Below are positions 11,501 through 23,458 of a DNA stretch of 64,000 bases, in pieces. The notes below the pieces were generated by a model that searched no databases, was not told the origin of the DNA, and saw nothing but the letters and a program-made list of their open reading frames with translations. Within the stretch, counting starts at the first letter, position 1; the number at the start of each line of letters is the position of its first letter. This stretch comes from Begonia masoniana. Lineage: Eukaryota > Streptophyta > Magnoliopsida > Cucurbitales > Begoniaceae. The translations under genes were made by a program, and so were the position numbers. The DNA is taken from contig CM039511.1 in assembly GCA_022432975.1 (NCBI GenBank), forward strand, positions 19,990,557 to 20,054,556, read 5' to 3'.

Positions 11501-12035
11501 GTTGGCGTGAAGATGGCAATGACAACGATGTCTCACCCTTACCATAATTTAGTTAATATACTTTGAATTTTGGTTTGTAACTTTATTTCATGTATGTATT
11601 TTAATGCACTTTACTTTATGTTTGTCATTTAGTTTAAATTATGTAGTGGATCTGACTATTAGTTGTTTAGTATATATTTATCATTTTAGTTTAATTTATT
11701 TTTGTTCTGTAGTACCATTTATTTTATATTTGTACTGGATCTGGCTGTTGAGTATATATTTGTGATTTGAATATGCAAGAAAAGTTGTCAAAATACGTTT
11801 TGTTAGATTATGAAAAGAGTGGAGTACACAATCACATTGATGGATCTTCCGAGATTGATGGAGCGAAACATATATTAAACAAGATTTGTTCCAAGAGAAA
11901 GAGGCGGTGAACATGCGGTAAAATTGTTACATTATGAAAAGAATGGAGTACTCAAACCTATCTTATAAGCATTAAGCTTTGCGATGTCTTTCTGGCGCGA
12001 AAAGGCCGATATAACAAATTACAGCCCAAAGATAG
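11501..12035. other. Intergenic region between converging MULE genes
   Basis: The last codons of the accessory ORF may lie at 11,503-11,545, followed by AT-rich 3' sequence. No other gene is visible. Short ORFs here have no recognisable features. Confidence 0.5.
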
Positions 12036-12909
12036 TCATATATTTCTTCTTCCATGGCCGTGTGTAGAAGATTCCTGCACATAATGAAAACTATATTAAA
12101 ACATATGTACAGTATGTTTATGAGCAAAATGTGTTAAACTGTACCTGCGTCCCGTCAAATGTGTTGAAACCCATAAACGTGTCTTGAGAAGCAGCGCCTG
12201 AAGTGGATCCCCAGTGAGGACAAATGCGACTATTGTGCCACTTCTGGCGACATATACTGCATGGCATCTTTGAGTTCCACCTACTAATTGTCGAACTTGA
12301 CAGCTCATCGACATCTCGAACTCGTGTCTTCTTCAGCCTACCAGGTTGGTGATATCTTCTGGGCAGTCAGATCTGGTATTTACAGCCACATTTGGGAACC
12401 GCTCACAGGTTGAATAAACTGTGAGTACATCTATAGGTAAGTTGCCCGGTGATAGCATCGATGCACGTAATTTTCTGGTGTCTGTCTCATGAAATGCATG
12501 CATGGAATGAAATGGACATACGAGATTCCAATAAGCTCCCACCTAGTGCACTTGCACACCCGTATTCATGTTGACCACGTATTATTCGTAGCCATTGCTG
12601 ACGTCAAATTGTGCAGCTCCCGCAAACTGAGAATTCCAATTTCGAACTACACTTTCTAGCTTCTCAAGTTTTTTCTTTATATGGGGACACAGGAGGTCTG
12701 TTTATTGGACTAACTGTTCAAATTTTTTCACAATGCGAGTTATCAAGCATTTTTAGATCATCTCGAATATGGTCAGCATCGGTTTGTCCCTGACCAACAA
12801 TAGAACTGCATTGAATGACTCACACAAATTATTCAATCTCATTTCGCACTTGGGATTAAAGAAAATGCATGACTAGCCCAATATCTAGTTTCTTATGCTC
12901 GAAGCCATG
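12036..12909 (-). pseudogene. MULE transposase, C-terminal part
   Basis: This is the 3' half of the MURA-like gene, read downward from the retrotransposon junction. It contains CESFNAVLLLVRDKPMLTIFE (about 12,760-12,830), then DLTGIPCVHFIPC-like SWIM sequence (about 12,480-12,530), then a degraded zinc knuckle near 12,200-12,270. A 70-bp intron is predicted at 12,075-12,144 (CAG|GTACAG, TGCAG|GAA) before a short last exon ending at 12,036. Multiple stops. It resumes on the other side of the retrotransposon at 21,692. Confidence 0.8.
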
Positions 12910-12914
12910 CTGCG

Positions 12915-13373
12915 TGTCAAGGTCCGGGCTTGTCCAAGGCATGTTGCCTATGGCCGCCCATGCTGCTAGGTAGATTTATTTCCTTTTTTAGTAATTCTGT
13001 TGTACTCTTTTCTTTCTATTTTTAGCAAGAGTGACTCCTCGCCCACATAGCATGTCTACTCCTACTAGAGTGGAGATGGTCTAGATTGCTCTTTAGGGGG
13101 AGAGGCATGACTGCACGTAGACCCCCCTACCAACTGATCTAATTTTCTGCCAATCAATGAACAAGCTTTTTACATACGCTCTCTTTATGCACACTATGCT
13201 CAATGATGCTCGTTTCGATTAATCTCGCTCGCTCGTTGCTTACTCGTTAGACACAAGCGCTCTAACGAAGTGGGCACTCGGTGCCGTTGGCACGCTCGTT
13301 GGCTGACCCAGTACAAGTGCCATATTGGGTGCCGCACGGTCTCATTAAGCCCCTCAAAAGTAGGACCGTGACA
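12915..13373 (+). repeat. 5' LTR of element A
   Basis: Begins TGTCAAGGTCC and ends GACCGTGACA. It pairs with 21,229-21,686. Differences by eye: C/T, A/G, T/C, a missing C in a C run, C/G, A/G and A/G. Confidence 0.9.
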
Positions 13374-13375
13374 GT

Positions 13376-13388
13376 TGGTATCAGAGCC
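13376..13388 (+). other. Primer binding site of element A
   Basis: TGGTATCAGAGCC is complementary to the 3' end of initiator Met-tRNA, the usual plant LTR-retrotransposon primer. It lies just inside the 5' LTR and fixes the element's orientation as plus. Confidence 0.85.
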
Positions 13389-13416
13389 CTAGGTTGGCTC
13401 AAGATCGTGAGAAATC

Positions 13417-15701
13417 ATGCCGAAGAAAAGTTCGATAGAAAGGCCGAGTGGCCCATCGGATCAACTCGAGCGCCTCGTCGAGATGGAAGAAGAACTACGG
13501 TATTTGCAAGACATACCGGATAACATTCGATTCAGAGAAGAACGAATGAGGGAAATGTCTGAATTCCCTACTGAGATAGCGTCTATTCACAACAAGATAG
13601 ATGCCATACCGATTCCAGAGCTGCTGAATCGGGTGGAGACCCTCGATTCCCGACAAGAAAAGGGAAAGGGAGTCTACACAGGAGAAGGTTCTACAAGTGC
13701 AATGATCGGGGTCCTGGAGCGCGTCGATGAGATCGAGCTCGCTCATACCCGATTGTCAGAAACAGTTTCTCAAGTAACCGAAGACTTCAGAATAATGTTT
13801 GATTCTCTCAGGGCTGAGATTGCTGAGATCAACGTTAAACTGAACCTTACTATGAGAGCCATGGGGAGCCAAACTCAGATTACTGCTGCTACTGAGTTTG
13901 TTCGGGTGAAAATCCTAGAGCCAAAACCCTTTGGGGGAGCCCGCGATGCAAAAGAGATAGAGAACTTCGTTTTCGATATGGAACAATATTTCAAGGCCAC
14001 TAAAACAGATGAAGAATCGAAAGTGACCTTGGCCACAATGCATCTTATTGATGATGCAAAACGTTGGTGGAGATCAAAATACAATGATATCAGTAACGGC
14101 GAATGTGTGATTGATACTTGGGAAGAATTAAAAAGGCAACTAAGGGATCAATTCTTTCCAGAGAATGTTGAGTTCAACGCCCGCAGACTGCTCCGAGAGC
14201 TAAAGCAGACTGCAAGCATTCGCGAATATGTCAAAGAGTTTTCGGGACTCATGCTGAATATTAAAGATATGTCAGAAAAAGATAAGATCTTCACTTTCAT
14301 CGAAGGTCTTAAACCTTGGGCCAGAACAAGATTATATGAACAGAGGGTGCAAAATCTTTCAAGTGCACTTGCAGCCGCAGAACGATTGTTCGATCATAAC
14401 ATCGAGGACCCTGAACCAAAGAAGAACACTCACAGTGACTCAGACGACAACAACTTTCAGAAACCGAACACAGGAACTGATGAAAGGAAACCGTTTGTCC
14501 CAAGAGAAGGTCGTGAAACATCAAGAAATGTTAACAACCAACGACAAACAAATAGGCCTATGTCATGTTTTCTGTGCAAGGGACCCTATCGAGTAGCCGA
14601 ATGTCCACATAGATCAGCCTTAACTGCTTTACAAGTTGCAATTCGGGATGACGATTCAACTAAGGAAGCTATTGAAGAAGAGTCTACCGAGATTGCTGCA
14701 GTTTGGACTATGACTTTTTTGTCAGCTATACAACATCAGATGGAAGAGCTGAGGAAGACCCCAGATAAAGGTCTCATGTATGTGGAGTCATTCATCAATA
14801 ACAGATCTGCTAAAAGTACGATGATTGACTCGGGAGCTACTCATAACTTCATTACAAAGAAAGAAGCTCTCCGTCTGGGTTTGAAGCTAGAAAAGAATGG
14901 TGGTAGGATGAAATCGGTGAATGCGAAAGTGGTGCCAGTGCTCGGGATTGTAAGGAGAGTCGAGTTGAAACTTGGCTCATGGACGGGACTCATTGACTTC
15001 GTCGTAGCACAGATGGATGACTTTGATATTATTTTGGGGATGGAGTTCTTGATAAAACATAAAGCCATCCCAATACCCTCAACGAAATGTTTAGTAATCA
15101 CGAGTAACAACTCAACTGTCGTTCCGGCGATTCTTAAACCACCAATTGCTATCAACATGAAGATGATCTCTGCTATGCAATTCAAGAAAAGATTGAAGCA
15201 CAATACAGAGACAGATCGCGCTTATTTGGAGCGAACTTCTAAGCACATGAAGAGGTGGGTAGCTAAGAAACCACAGCCAATGGAGTTTAAGGCCGGTGAC
15301 TTAGTACGGGTTAAGTCGTTACCCGAACAATTTTGCTTGAGGAATAAGAAAGACAAGCGGCTCTTCAGAAAGTATGAAGGTCCTATTGAAGTCATCGAGA
15401 AGGTCGGGAAAGTGTCCTACCGAGTTAATCTTCCAGCATGGCTTAGAGTTCACCCTGTCATCCATGTCAACAACTTAAAGCCCTATCATCCAACCGACGA
15501 GAACCAAGAAAGGAATGACATCTCTAGACCAAGCATCTCCACCAGCAACCAGAAGAAGAAAGAAGTTGCCAGCAGCAACCAAAAGAAGAAAGAAGTTGCC
15601 AGCAGCAACAAAAAGAAGAAAGAAGTTGAAGAAAGCCTTACAGATCGAAGGGTCAGAATAGGTCGACGAAAGTACCAGGATTATCTCAACAGGTGGAAAG
15701 G
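13417..15701 (+). CDS. gag-protease-integrase tail fusion of element A, interrupted at its end
   Basis: One open frame of about 760 codons up to the nested insertion. In order: a gag domain (about residues 165-340; WEELKRQLRDQFFP, IREYVKEFSGL), a damaged zinc knuckle (CFLCKGPYRVAEC, its histidine replaced by arginine), an aspartic protease with IDSGATHNFI (about residue 468), then an abrupt in-frame switch near residue 588 to the integrase C-terminal region (FKAGDLVRVKSLPEQF, VHPVIHVNNLKPY). Three near-identical KKKEV repeats follow, then the start of a chromodomain (YQDYLNRWKG). Reverse transcriptase, RNase H and the integrase catalytic core are missing. The nested element at 15,702 cuts the chromodomain; the open frame runs on into its LTR to a stop at 15,730-15,732. 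The original C-terminus is at 21,107-21,191. Confidence 0.85.
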
Positions 15702-16802
15702 TGATAGGCTACGGGCCTGCAAATGGGATTAGAAATGCATGCGGAAGACAATAAAATTGAAACAAAGATCGGTGCTCAAGAACACCCCAAAACAGACGCA
15801 AAATAGACAAAAAACAGAGGAGAAAACACGAAAATGGAAAGATGCATTCGGTGAAGTGGGTGAGTGAACAAACCAGTTTCTTTGCCACAGAGAACGCCGG
15901 TAAGGTGAAGGGAAGTGGAAATGGAGGTGAATGACCCATTGCTGGCCCAGAAGCTATCGAAGCTTCGGGTGAGAAATTCGTCGTTGCCAGGGACGATTTC
16001 ACAGCGCCGGGAACAGGATTTCATCCAGCTTCGCCTCACTGCCAACTCAAGAATGAGCGACGAGAGGAGAGGAATAAGAGCTACTCCGAGCATCCCAAAC
16101 TCGAAAAGCAATTCGGTGCAGCCCTCAGGCGACGAACGCCGGCTACGCACCAGAGAACCTCTCGGGTTTCTCTCAGTAGAGGAAAAACTCTCTCTTTGGT
16201 TTCCAAAAATTTCAATCAATAGCTAAAGAAATTACAGAGCTACAAGGGGAGCTAAATACACCGAAAAAGAAGATGGAGACTTCTGGCGGAATGCGGCTGT
16301 GCAGATGACCGTTGGCGAAGAAGGATATAGCCGTTCGCGTGATTCGGCTGAGGCGTAAAGCAGCGACAGTGAACCAATTTTGGTTTTTAGGCTGAAGGGC
16401 GTGAAGCGGTTCAGCTTTGTTTCTCCTTGGCTTGGCCGGTTCACTTGGTTCAGTCCTTGGTTCAGTCCGGTTTAGCTTGGTTCCTCTCTTGATTTGGCTG
16501 GTTCAGCTTGGCTCCTCTCTTGCTTTGCCATCCTTTGAAGAGTATTACAAAAATATACATTATAAATGGCTAAAGTTTGTCAATTAACGAGTTTTAAACA
16601 AAACTAAAGTATTTGAACTTAAATAAAATAAAACAAAAGCTTGGCTACAAAAGTTGAATTTAAGGAAAACAAATTCCTTCTTCATCCCAAGCTTCGGAAA
16701 GCCAATTTCCTACAAAATTCCACAAGTCCATTAGTTGGATAAAATAAATAAATAATTACGTATCTTGACTTGTGCACGATGGATCGGGTCGTGGGCATAT
16801 CA
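15702..16802 (-). repeat. LTR (3' by orientation) of the nested element
   Basis: The plus strand reads TGATAGGCTACGG...GGGCATATCA. It pairs with 20,001-21,101. It contains a 103-codon plus ORF (15,915-16,226) and a 147-codon minus ORF (15,776-16,219) that recur in the partner LTR only because the LTRs are nearly identical. Confidence 0.9.
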
Positions 16803-17905
16803 TCCCCTCCCGGTTCTTGAGGATTTGACCTCAAATCCAACGGTTGAATATCATGGAGGATGTTACAACACTTAGGATAAAATTTCTACTAAAAATATTT
16901 AAGCACATTCCACAGTAGGCACAAAACATAGTCATCCTATAGTTGAAAAATCATTTCATCATCCACAATGGTCTCAGTAATTTCAAAAATTTGAAATGTT
17001 CATGTAAACAATTTAAAAGCAAACATACATGATAATAACATAAGATTCAAGCAAGCATAATTGAACAATTTCATTTTCTAGCTAAGCTATCAACCCAATA
17101 GTGAACCACAAGTATGAAAATTACCATTTTAAAAACAACACTTGATTCACCCAATTTAAAATTCATCAAAAGAATAATAGTTTAACAATCAAGCTTAGCA
17201 TAAGAATAAGTCTAAATCCAAAACTCAAGAAATAATTTTCTACTAAGCAAATGAGCTAGGATTTATCATTTAAAATCAAGAAACAAGTGGCAACAACAAT
17301 TTTGGATCACAAAATTCTTCTCCTAGTTCTTTCAATCAAATTAAAATCAAGCTTAGACAAGAATTATTAAACATGATATCCAATCATAGTAAGAACATAC
17401 AAGAAGTTGATCTCAAACATATAATTCATCCAATCAACCTACCATTCAACTAATTCAAAAGGAATTCAAGTAAGATTTCATGGGCACATACCTTGTTGCC
17501 GAAAGATCTTTCCAACTCCCGTGTTCATCCATAGCTAATGCTCAAAATTGGAGTAGAAAGCTAAACAATCCTCAAAAGATAAAAACAATATGCATATATT
17601 TTTTTATTTTACCTTTACCTTGGCCAACAACAATTAAACTAATTGGCCAAGCACTAGACTCTAAGGTGAGACTCTAAATTTAAGTCCTAAACAAAACACA
17701 AACTAAAACACATTTGAAAAATACCAAAACAACACAATAATTTCAGCAAAATATAAACTAACATGAGAATTCAATTTTAGCACTCATTTTCTAATCAATT
17801 CTCTATGTAAATTAATTTTGCCAACACAATCTAAACGACTAAACATGTTTTTAAAAACAGAAACAAACATCCATAAACAAATCACCTAAACAAAACAAGA
17901 AAAAT

Positions 17906-18460
17906 AGAACATGCTTTTCAAGAATATCATTCTGAAAATTAATCCAATACAGGCCATGGTTAATTCATGCTAGCTAATCAGAAACATGAGGTTAATATGG
18001 AAAAAGCATATTGGATAATATCACAGTAATGGAATCCAAATGAACAGCAAATTCAAACAATTACACAACACAAACAAAATCACAACAATTAGAACATGCT
18101 TTTCAAGAATATCATTCTGAAAATTAATCCAATACAGGCCATGGTTAATTCATGCTAGCTAATCAGAAACATGAGGTTAATATGGAAAAAGCATATTGGA
18201 TAATATCACAGTAATGGAATCCAAATGAACAGCAAATTCAAACAATTACACAACACAAACAAAATCACAACAATTAGAACATGCTTTTCAAGAAAACATT
18301 CTAAGAATTTAAACTGATACGGGCCATGGTTAATTCATGCTAGCTAATCAGAAACATGAGGTTAATATGGAAAAATCATATCAGATAATTGTCATAGCAA
18401 TGTACTTCCAAAGAATAGCAAGTTCAATCACATACAAACACAAAACACAAGTTGCTCTCG
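17906..18460. repeat. 185-bp tandem repeat inside the nested element
   Basis: Two nearly identical 185-bp copies start at 17,906 and 18,091 (AGAACATGCTTTTCAAGAAT). A third, diverged copy starts at 18,276. It is followed by a 59-bp duplication (TTGCTCTCGGTCAACA at 18,452 and 18,511). Confidence 0.85.
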
Positions 18461-18652
18461 GTCAACAGTTCCGAAGAGTCTCCCAACAGAAAATAAACAC
18501 TAAACAAAATTTGCTCTCGGTCAACAATTCTGAAGAGTCTCCCAACAGTCCTAAACTAAAAGTGGACAGAAACGTACCTTTTAAGCAAAGCAATTGTCAC
18601 TCCAAATTTGCCAATTAAGGAGCCTCTTGCCTTGGGAGATTGGTACAAACTG

Positions 18653-18740
18653 CACAACAAATGTTACGAAAAACACACACAACACAACAAATGTTACGAA
18701 AAACACACACAACACAACAAATGTTACGAAAAACACACAC
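18653..18740. repeat. 30-bp tandem repeat, three copies
   Basis: The unit ATGTTACGAAAAACACACAC plus AACACAACAA is repeated at 18,661, 18,691 and 18,721. It gives rise to short repetitive ORFs that are not genes. Confidence 0.85.
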
Positions 18741-19985
18741 AAACAGAGACTAAGATATGCAAAAACAGCAACCTAGAACTAAACAAAATGCATGGTTCAA
18801 ATGCTAAATCTCTTAGCAATTTAAACAACAAACAAAACATATAAACATTAACATTATCTTAATCCTAAACAGGTCACTAAACAACAAGAAGCTGATTTGA
18901 AACACACAAGGAAACAGTAAACAAGACTCAAGTAAACAACAAAGAAAGCATGCTGAAAACATCAATTAAAACTCAAGAAAATGGACCAAAACAAGCTGCA
19001 AAACACAACACACCATTGGCAACAATCTGCTGTGGAAATTACAGCAAAATAGAAAATAAAAATACAAAGAACAGCAAAGGAAAATACTAAAACATGCTGA
19101 CGATGACACTAAATAACCTAGACAACACAAAACAGAAAGCATTCATCAAGAATTATCTTGGACATTAACGGAATTTCATGTAACCAATTCTAACATTCTA
19201 GGTTCTTATCAGAAAGTAGACATGCATTTGATTGATTAATCACGTTATACCATTAATGAAACAACTTTAGGGCAAGATGAAAACAATCAACACAACAACA
19301 TGCTGACATAAAAACTCATGATAGAAACAACAGAGAAACAGACACACAGAATTCACCTTGACATGGTACAACCTAGACAACTAAACATGACAACAATATG
19401 TTAACGAAAATCATCCATGTATGCTGGTTAAATAGGCAGAATTATAGCTTCAAACAATACGATTTATTTTCGTTAGCCAAAACAGATCACAAGACAAGAA
19501 GACAAAATACAATTAAACATAACAGAAACAACATGCTGACTCAACAGTTTTGACAACAAAATAAACTAGACATGTTGGTGGGTGAAACATAGATGAACAA
19601 GACACTAAAATCAAAACAATAAACAGAAACAAAATGACTCAGACAGAGACAACCAACACAGAAAAATAAAAACAAGAACAACACAGAACAGAAACACCAA
19701 AAACAGCAACATGCTTCTGAACAGAAAAAGACCAAGAAAAAAAAATCGATTTGGAAAACACAAACACAGAAGCAAGCCGATTGCTTCACTTAACAGAGCA
19801 CGAAATGTGCTTGGACAGAAAACAGAAACAAGACAGAAGAGAATAACAACACAGAAAGACAACATGACAGAATTAGCATGCTGAACACAAACAGAAACAA
19901 GCCGAGAAGAACACTCAGCAGAAAACAGAACACGACATGAAAACAGTGGAAAAACAGAACCCGATTGTGCAAACAAGAGCACTTA

Positions 19986-19998
19986 GGCTCTGATACCA
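19986..19998 (-). other. Primer binding site of the nested element
   Basis: The minus strand reads TGGTATCAGAGCC, two bases inside the LTR. This gives the element's orientation. Confidence 0.85.
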
Positions 19999-20000
19999 AA

Positions 20001-21101
20001 TGATAGGCTACGGGCCTGCAAATGGGGTTAGAAATGCATGCGGAAGACAATAAAATTGAAACAAAGATCGGTGCTCAAGAACACCCCAAAACAGACGCAA
20101 AATAGACAAAAAACAGAGGAGAAAACACGAAAATGGAAAGATGCATTCGGTGAAGTGGGTGAGTGAACAAACCAGTTTCTTTGCCACAGAGAACGCCGGT
20201 AAGGTGAAGGGAAGTGGAAATGGAGGTGAATGACCCATTGCTGGCCCAGAAGCTATCGAAGCTTCGGGTGAGAAATTCTTCGTTGCCAGGGACGATTTCA
20301 CAGCGCCGGGAACAGGATTTCATCCAGCTTCGCCTCACTGCCAACTCAAGAATGAGCGACGAGAGGAGAGGAATAAGAGCTACTCCGAGCATCCCAAACT
20401 CGGAAAGCAATTCGGTGCAGCCCTCAGGCGACAAACGCCGGCTACGCACTAGAGAACCTCTCGGGTTTCTCTCAGTAGAGGAAAAACTCTCTCTTTGGTT
20501 TCCAAAAATTTCAATCAATAGCTAAAGAAATTACAGAGCTACAAGGGGAGCTAAATACACCGAAAAAGAAGATGGAGACTTCTGGCGGAATGCGGCTGTG
20601 CAGATGACCGTTGGCGAAGAAGGATATAGCCGTTCGCGTGATTCGGCTGAGGCGTAAAGCAGCGACAGTGAACCAGTTTTGGTTTTTAGGCTGAAGGGCG
20701 TGAAACGGTTCAGCTTTGTTTCTCCTTGGCTTGGCCGGTTCACTTGGTTCAGTCCTTGGTTCAGTCCGGTTTAGCTTGGTTCCTCTCTTGATTTGGCTGG
20801 TTCAGCTTGGCTCCTCTCTTGCTTTGCCATCCTTTGAAGAGTATTACAAAAATATACATTATAAATGGCTAAAGTTTGTCAATTAACGAGTTTTAAACAA
20901 AACTAAAGTATTTGAACTTAAATAAAATAAAACAAAAGCTTGGCTACAAAAGTTGAATTTAAGGAAAACAAATTCCTTCTTCATCCCAAGCTTCGGAAAG
21001 CCAATTTCCTACAAAATTCCACAAGTCCATTAGTTGGATAAAATAAATAAATAATTACGTATCTTGACTTGTGCACGATGGATCGGGTCGTGGGCATATC
21101 A
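20001..21101 (-). repeat. LTR (5' by orientation) of the nested element
   Basis: Partner of 15,702-16,802 with seven substitutions. On the minus strand it is followed two bases later by the Met-tRNA primer site at 19,986-19,998. Confidence 0.9.
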
Positions 21102-21106
21102 AAAGG

Positions 21107-21191
21107 ACCAGGAGCTGATGATGTATCTTGGAAGAAAGCAAAAGACTTGGAGAACTCATCACAGAGGATCGAGGAATTCAAGCAGAAGTAG
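21107..21191 (+). pseudogene. Detached end of the element A chromodomain
   Basis: After the second AAAGG duplication the reading frame of the 13,417-15,701 ORF continues as GADDVSWKKAKDLE, the second half of a chromodomain, and stops at 21,189-21,191. It was cut off by the nested element and is followed by the purine tract and the 3' LTR. Confidence 0.75.
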
Positions 21192-21228
21192 AGTTGACGA
21201 GGACGTCAACAGTTTAAATAGGGGAGAA

Positions 21229-21686
21229 TGTCAAGGTCCGGGCTTGTCTAAGGCATGTTGCCTATGGCCGCCCATGCTGCTAGGTAGATTTATTTCCTTT
21301 TTTAGTAATTCTGTTGTACTCTTTTCTTTCTATTTTTAGCAAGAGTGACTCCTCGCCCACATAGCATGTCTACTCCTGCTAGAGTGGAGATGGTCCAGAT
21401 TGCTCTTTAGGGGGAGAGGCATGACTGCACGTAGACCCCCTACCAACTGATGTAATTTTCTGCCAATCGATGAACAAGCTTTTTACATACGCTCTCTTTA
21501 TGCACACTATGCTCAATGATGCTCGTTTCGATTAATCTCGCTCGCTCGTTGCTTACTCGTTAGACACAAGCGCTCTAACGAAGTGGGCACTCGGTGCCGT
21601 TGGCACGCTCGTTGGCTGACCCAGTACAAGTGCCATATTGGGTGCCGCACGGTCTCATTAAGCCCCTCGAAAGTAGGACCGTGACA
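21229..21686 (+). repeat. 3' LTR of element A
   Basis: Begins TGTCAAGGTCC right after the purine tract AGGGGAGAA and ends GACCGTGACA before CTGCG. Partner of 12,915-13,373. Confidence 0.9.
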
Positions 21687-21691
21687 CTGCG

Positions 21692-23226
21692 CATCCAGGA
21701 TAAGCTGGTGTAATTTCATCATTTCTATTTCGAATTGCCACATTGTGGTTGCCCTGGCCGCATTCCACATCGTATCTCTGTAGGCTCTGCCCTGAAATTG
21801 GCTTTTAAAATTTACGTACATATGTCGGAGGCAGTAACGGTGTTCGGCTTCTTTAAATTTCTTTACCACAGCCTTCAGCAAACCCTAATATTTGAAAGAA
21901 AAACAAAGTCAACATAAAACAATATAACGTGAAAAGTACTAATCAGGATAATTCCTACGAAAGACTATACTTGACAATCTCCAAGACAAAATTACATTTC
22001 CAAGTAAGTTCCCATGAAAGGCTGGAGGGGTCACAAACAGTCCCACTTAAAATTCAGTCTCGTAGACAAAACTTACTTATACAGTACGATTATACCACTA
22101 ATAATTGAAAAGAAAAACATAGTCAAGATTAAACAATATAATTACCACAACGCCCCTATTTTGAAATAACAATTGAAAATGTATTATATCTTTTGTCGAT
22201 CCGAAATAATTATCCATTCGGCTCCCGATCCAGAGTTCAGATCTCGCTTCAAATATTATAAGAACCACGTCCATGTGTCCATGCACTTTTTTTCAACGTT
22301 GGCAACAGCATTGAGATATATTTCATCTTTGCCATCAATACTGACGGTTGTCAGTAATTGGCCAGGACACAAGCCCTTAAGATACAACCATCCAAACAGA
22401 CAATAGGTTAATCATACACAGCAAACCTGCCTTGCAAGCAACCATGCACATATACATTCTTTGGCATACCAATGAACATGCCCTATCTCGTAAGTATGTA
22501 TTTGTAATGTGCTACCCAGATTTGATCTACATATTTCTGCTGTATATGACTAGACTATCTTGTATTGTTCGTCGCCCTTGCCTTTATTAATTGTTCGAGC
22601 TACGCTTCTTGCTCTTTGGCAATACTGTGTGTAATGTTGACAGTAAAATTCTTCCTCACTGTCTCGATAATGGAAGAGATTTCTCACGTTAGTTAAATTT
22701 TGAACCTATCCAGATAATGATCTACCACCCATTTTGTTCTAGCGTGTCGATTCTCAATTTTTCTCGAACAACTGTGAAAATCGATCAAACTCTTTACTTG
22801 AAACGTAAGCTCGTCTTGCATATGAGAAGCATGCAGTCGCGACTTGCACCTTTCTTCACACTTAGCCGTCAGTCGCCGCTTGTCACTTTTGATGAATTTG
22901 AACCCATAACCCTTTTTTAGAGAATATTCGACTATTTCTGCTTTAATATCCTTTAAATAACTATATTGTGTCTAAAAAAAACTCGATGAGATTTCTTTTC
23001 TTACCGGTATGTTTTCCACCTCATCATTATCCGAACTGACTGGTGTTCGAAGCTCCTCGTCTAAAGTTCTATAGGTCGAATGCACCTCAATTTCTTTATT
23101 TCCATCTAAATGATCGAATTCTTGAAGATCACCATATGCAAAAGTGGCGTGCAAATACTAATCCATATCGACATCAAAAGTTGTTGGCTCGTCACAATCA
23201 TTTGCTCTAGGTGAATAATACATCAT
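21692..23226 (-). pseudogene. MULE transposase, N-terminal and DDE part
   Basis: The minus-strand reading starts at MMYYSPRAND (23,226) and continues through HATFAYGDLQEFDHLDGN and STYRTLDEELRTPV, a typical MULE N-terminus. The DDE domain shows at about 22,180-22,390 (IDGKDEIYLNAVANVE, then WIIISDRQK). A probable intron (about 21,890-22,170) follows, ending TTAG|GG. Next comes LLKAVVKKFKEAEHRYCLRHMYVNFK (21,692-21,885), the conserved segment after the second catalytic Asp. Several stops and frameshifts. The retrotransposon at 21,686 cuts the gene in the helical region, and its end is at 12,036-12,909. Confidence 0.8.
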
Positions 23227-23458
23227 TGTTGCTTATACAACAAAAATTCTATGGAGCAAGATAATAGTGGAGAAGTTTTAGCAAGTTAGAGAAAGTGGAG
23301 TTGGTGAGAATGGAGGGATGAGTGGCCCTTTAACTAGGGCAGGAGAACAGGGACAACCCATGATCAGCCAATAATTGATCACGGGTGACAGAACGAAAGA
23401 CCGCTCTGAAGAGAACGGTGGACTGTTTGTCGTCTGTGACCAATTATTGGATGATCAC

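Larger units (their letters stand above)
15702..21101 (-). mobile_element. Nested non-coding LTR element (LARD-like), 5,400 bp
   Basis: Target duplication AAAGG at 15,697-15,701 and 21,102-21,106. Two 1,101-bp LTRs (15,702-16,802 and 20,001-21,101) differ at only seven positions by eye. The primer site reads on the minus strand at 19,986-19,998 (TGGTATCAGAGCC), and a minus-strand purine tract (GGGAGGGGA) abuts the LTR at 16,803-16,811, so the element is in minus orientation. The 3.2-kb interior has no gag or pol, and its short ORFs look like random openings in biased sequence. It is a large retrotransposon derivative that must depend on another element's proteins. It is the youngest insertion in this stack by position and by LTR identity. 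Confidence 0.9.
12915..21686 (+). mobile_element. LTR retrotransposon A (gypsy, internally deleted), 8,772 bp with nested insertion
   Basis: It has TG...CA ends and a 5-bp target duplication CTGCG at 12,910-12,914 and 21,687-21,691. LTRs of 459 and 458 bp differ by about six substitutions and one indel. The Met-tRNA primer site TGGTATCAGAGCC lies 2 bp after the 5' LTR, and the purine tract AGGGGAGAA directly precedes the 3' LTR. Without the 5.4-kb nested insert it is only about 3.4 kb. The single ORF joins gag and protease directly to the integrase tail, so reverse transcriptase, RNase H and the integrase core are absent. It is therefore non-autonomous. It splits the MULE transposase. Confidence 0.9.

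Noticed and set aside
15776..16226. 103- and 147-codon ORFs on opposite strands, repeated at 20,075-20,525
   Set aside because: The repetition only reflects near-identical LTRs. No protein family features, and both strands open together.
19541..20050. Overlapping cysteine- and phenylalanine-rich minus ORFs that look like membrane proteins
   Set aside because: They come from U-rich low-complexity sequence of the non-coding LTR element; several overlap in different frames.
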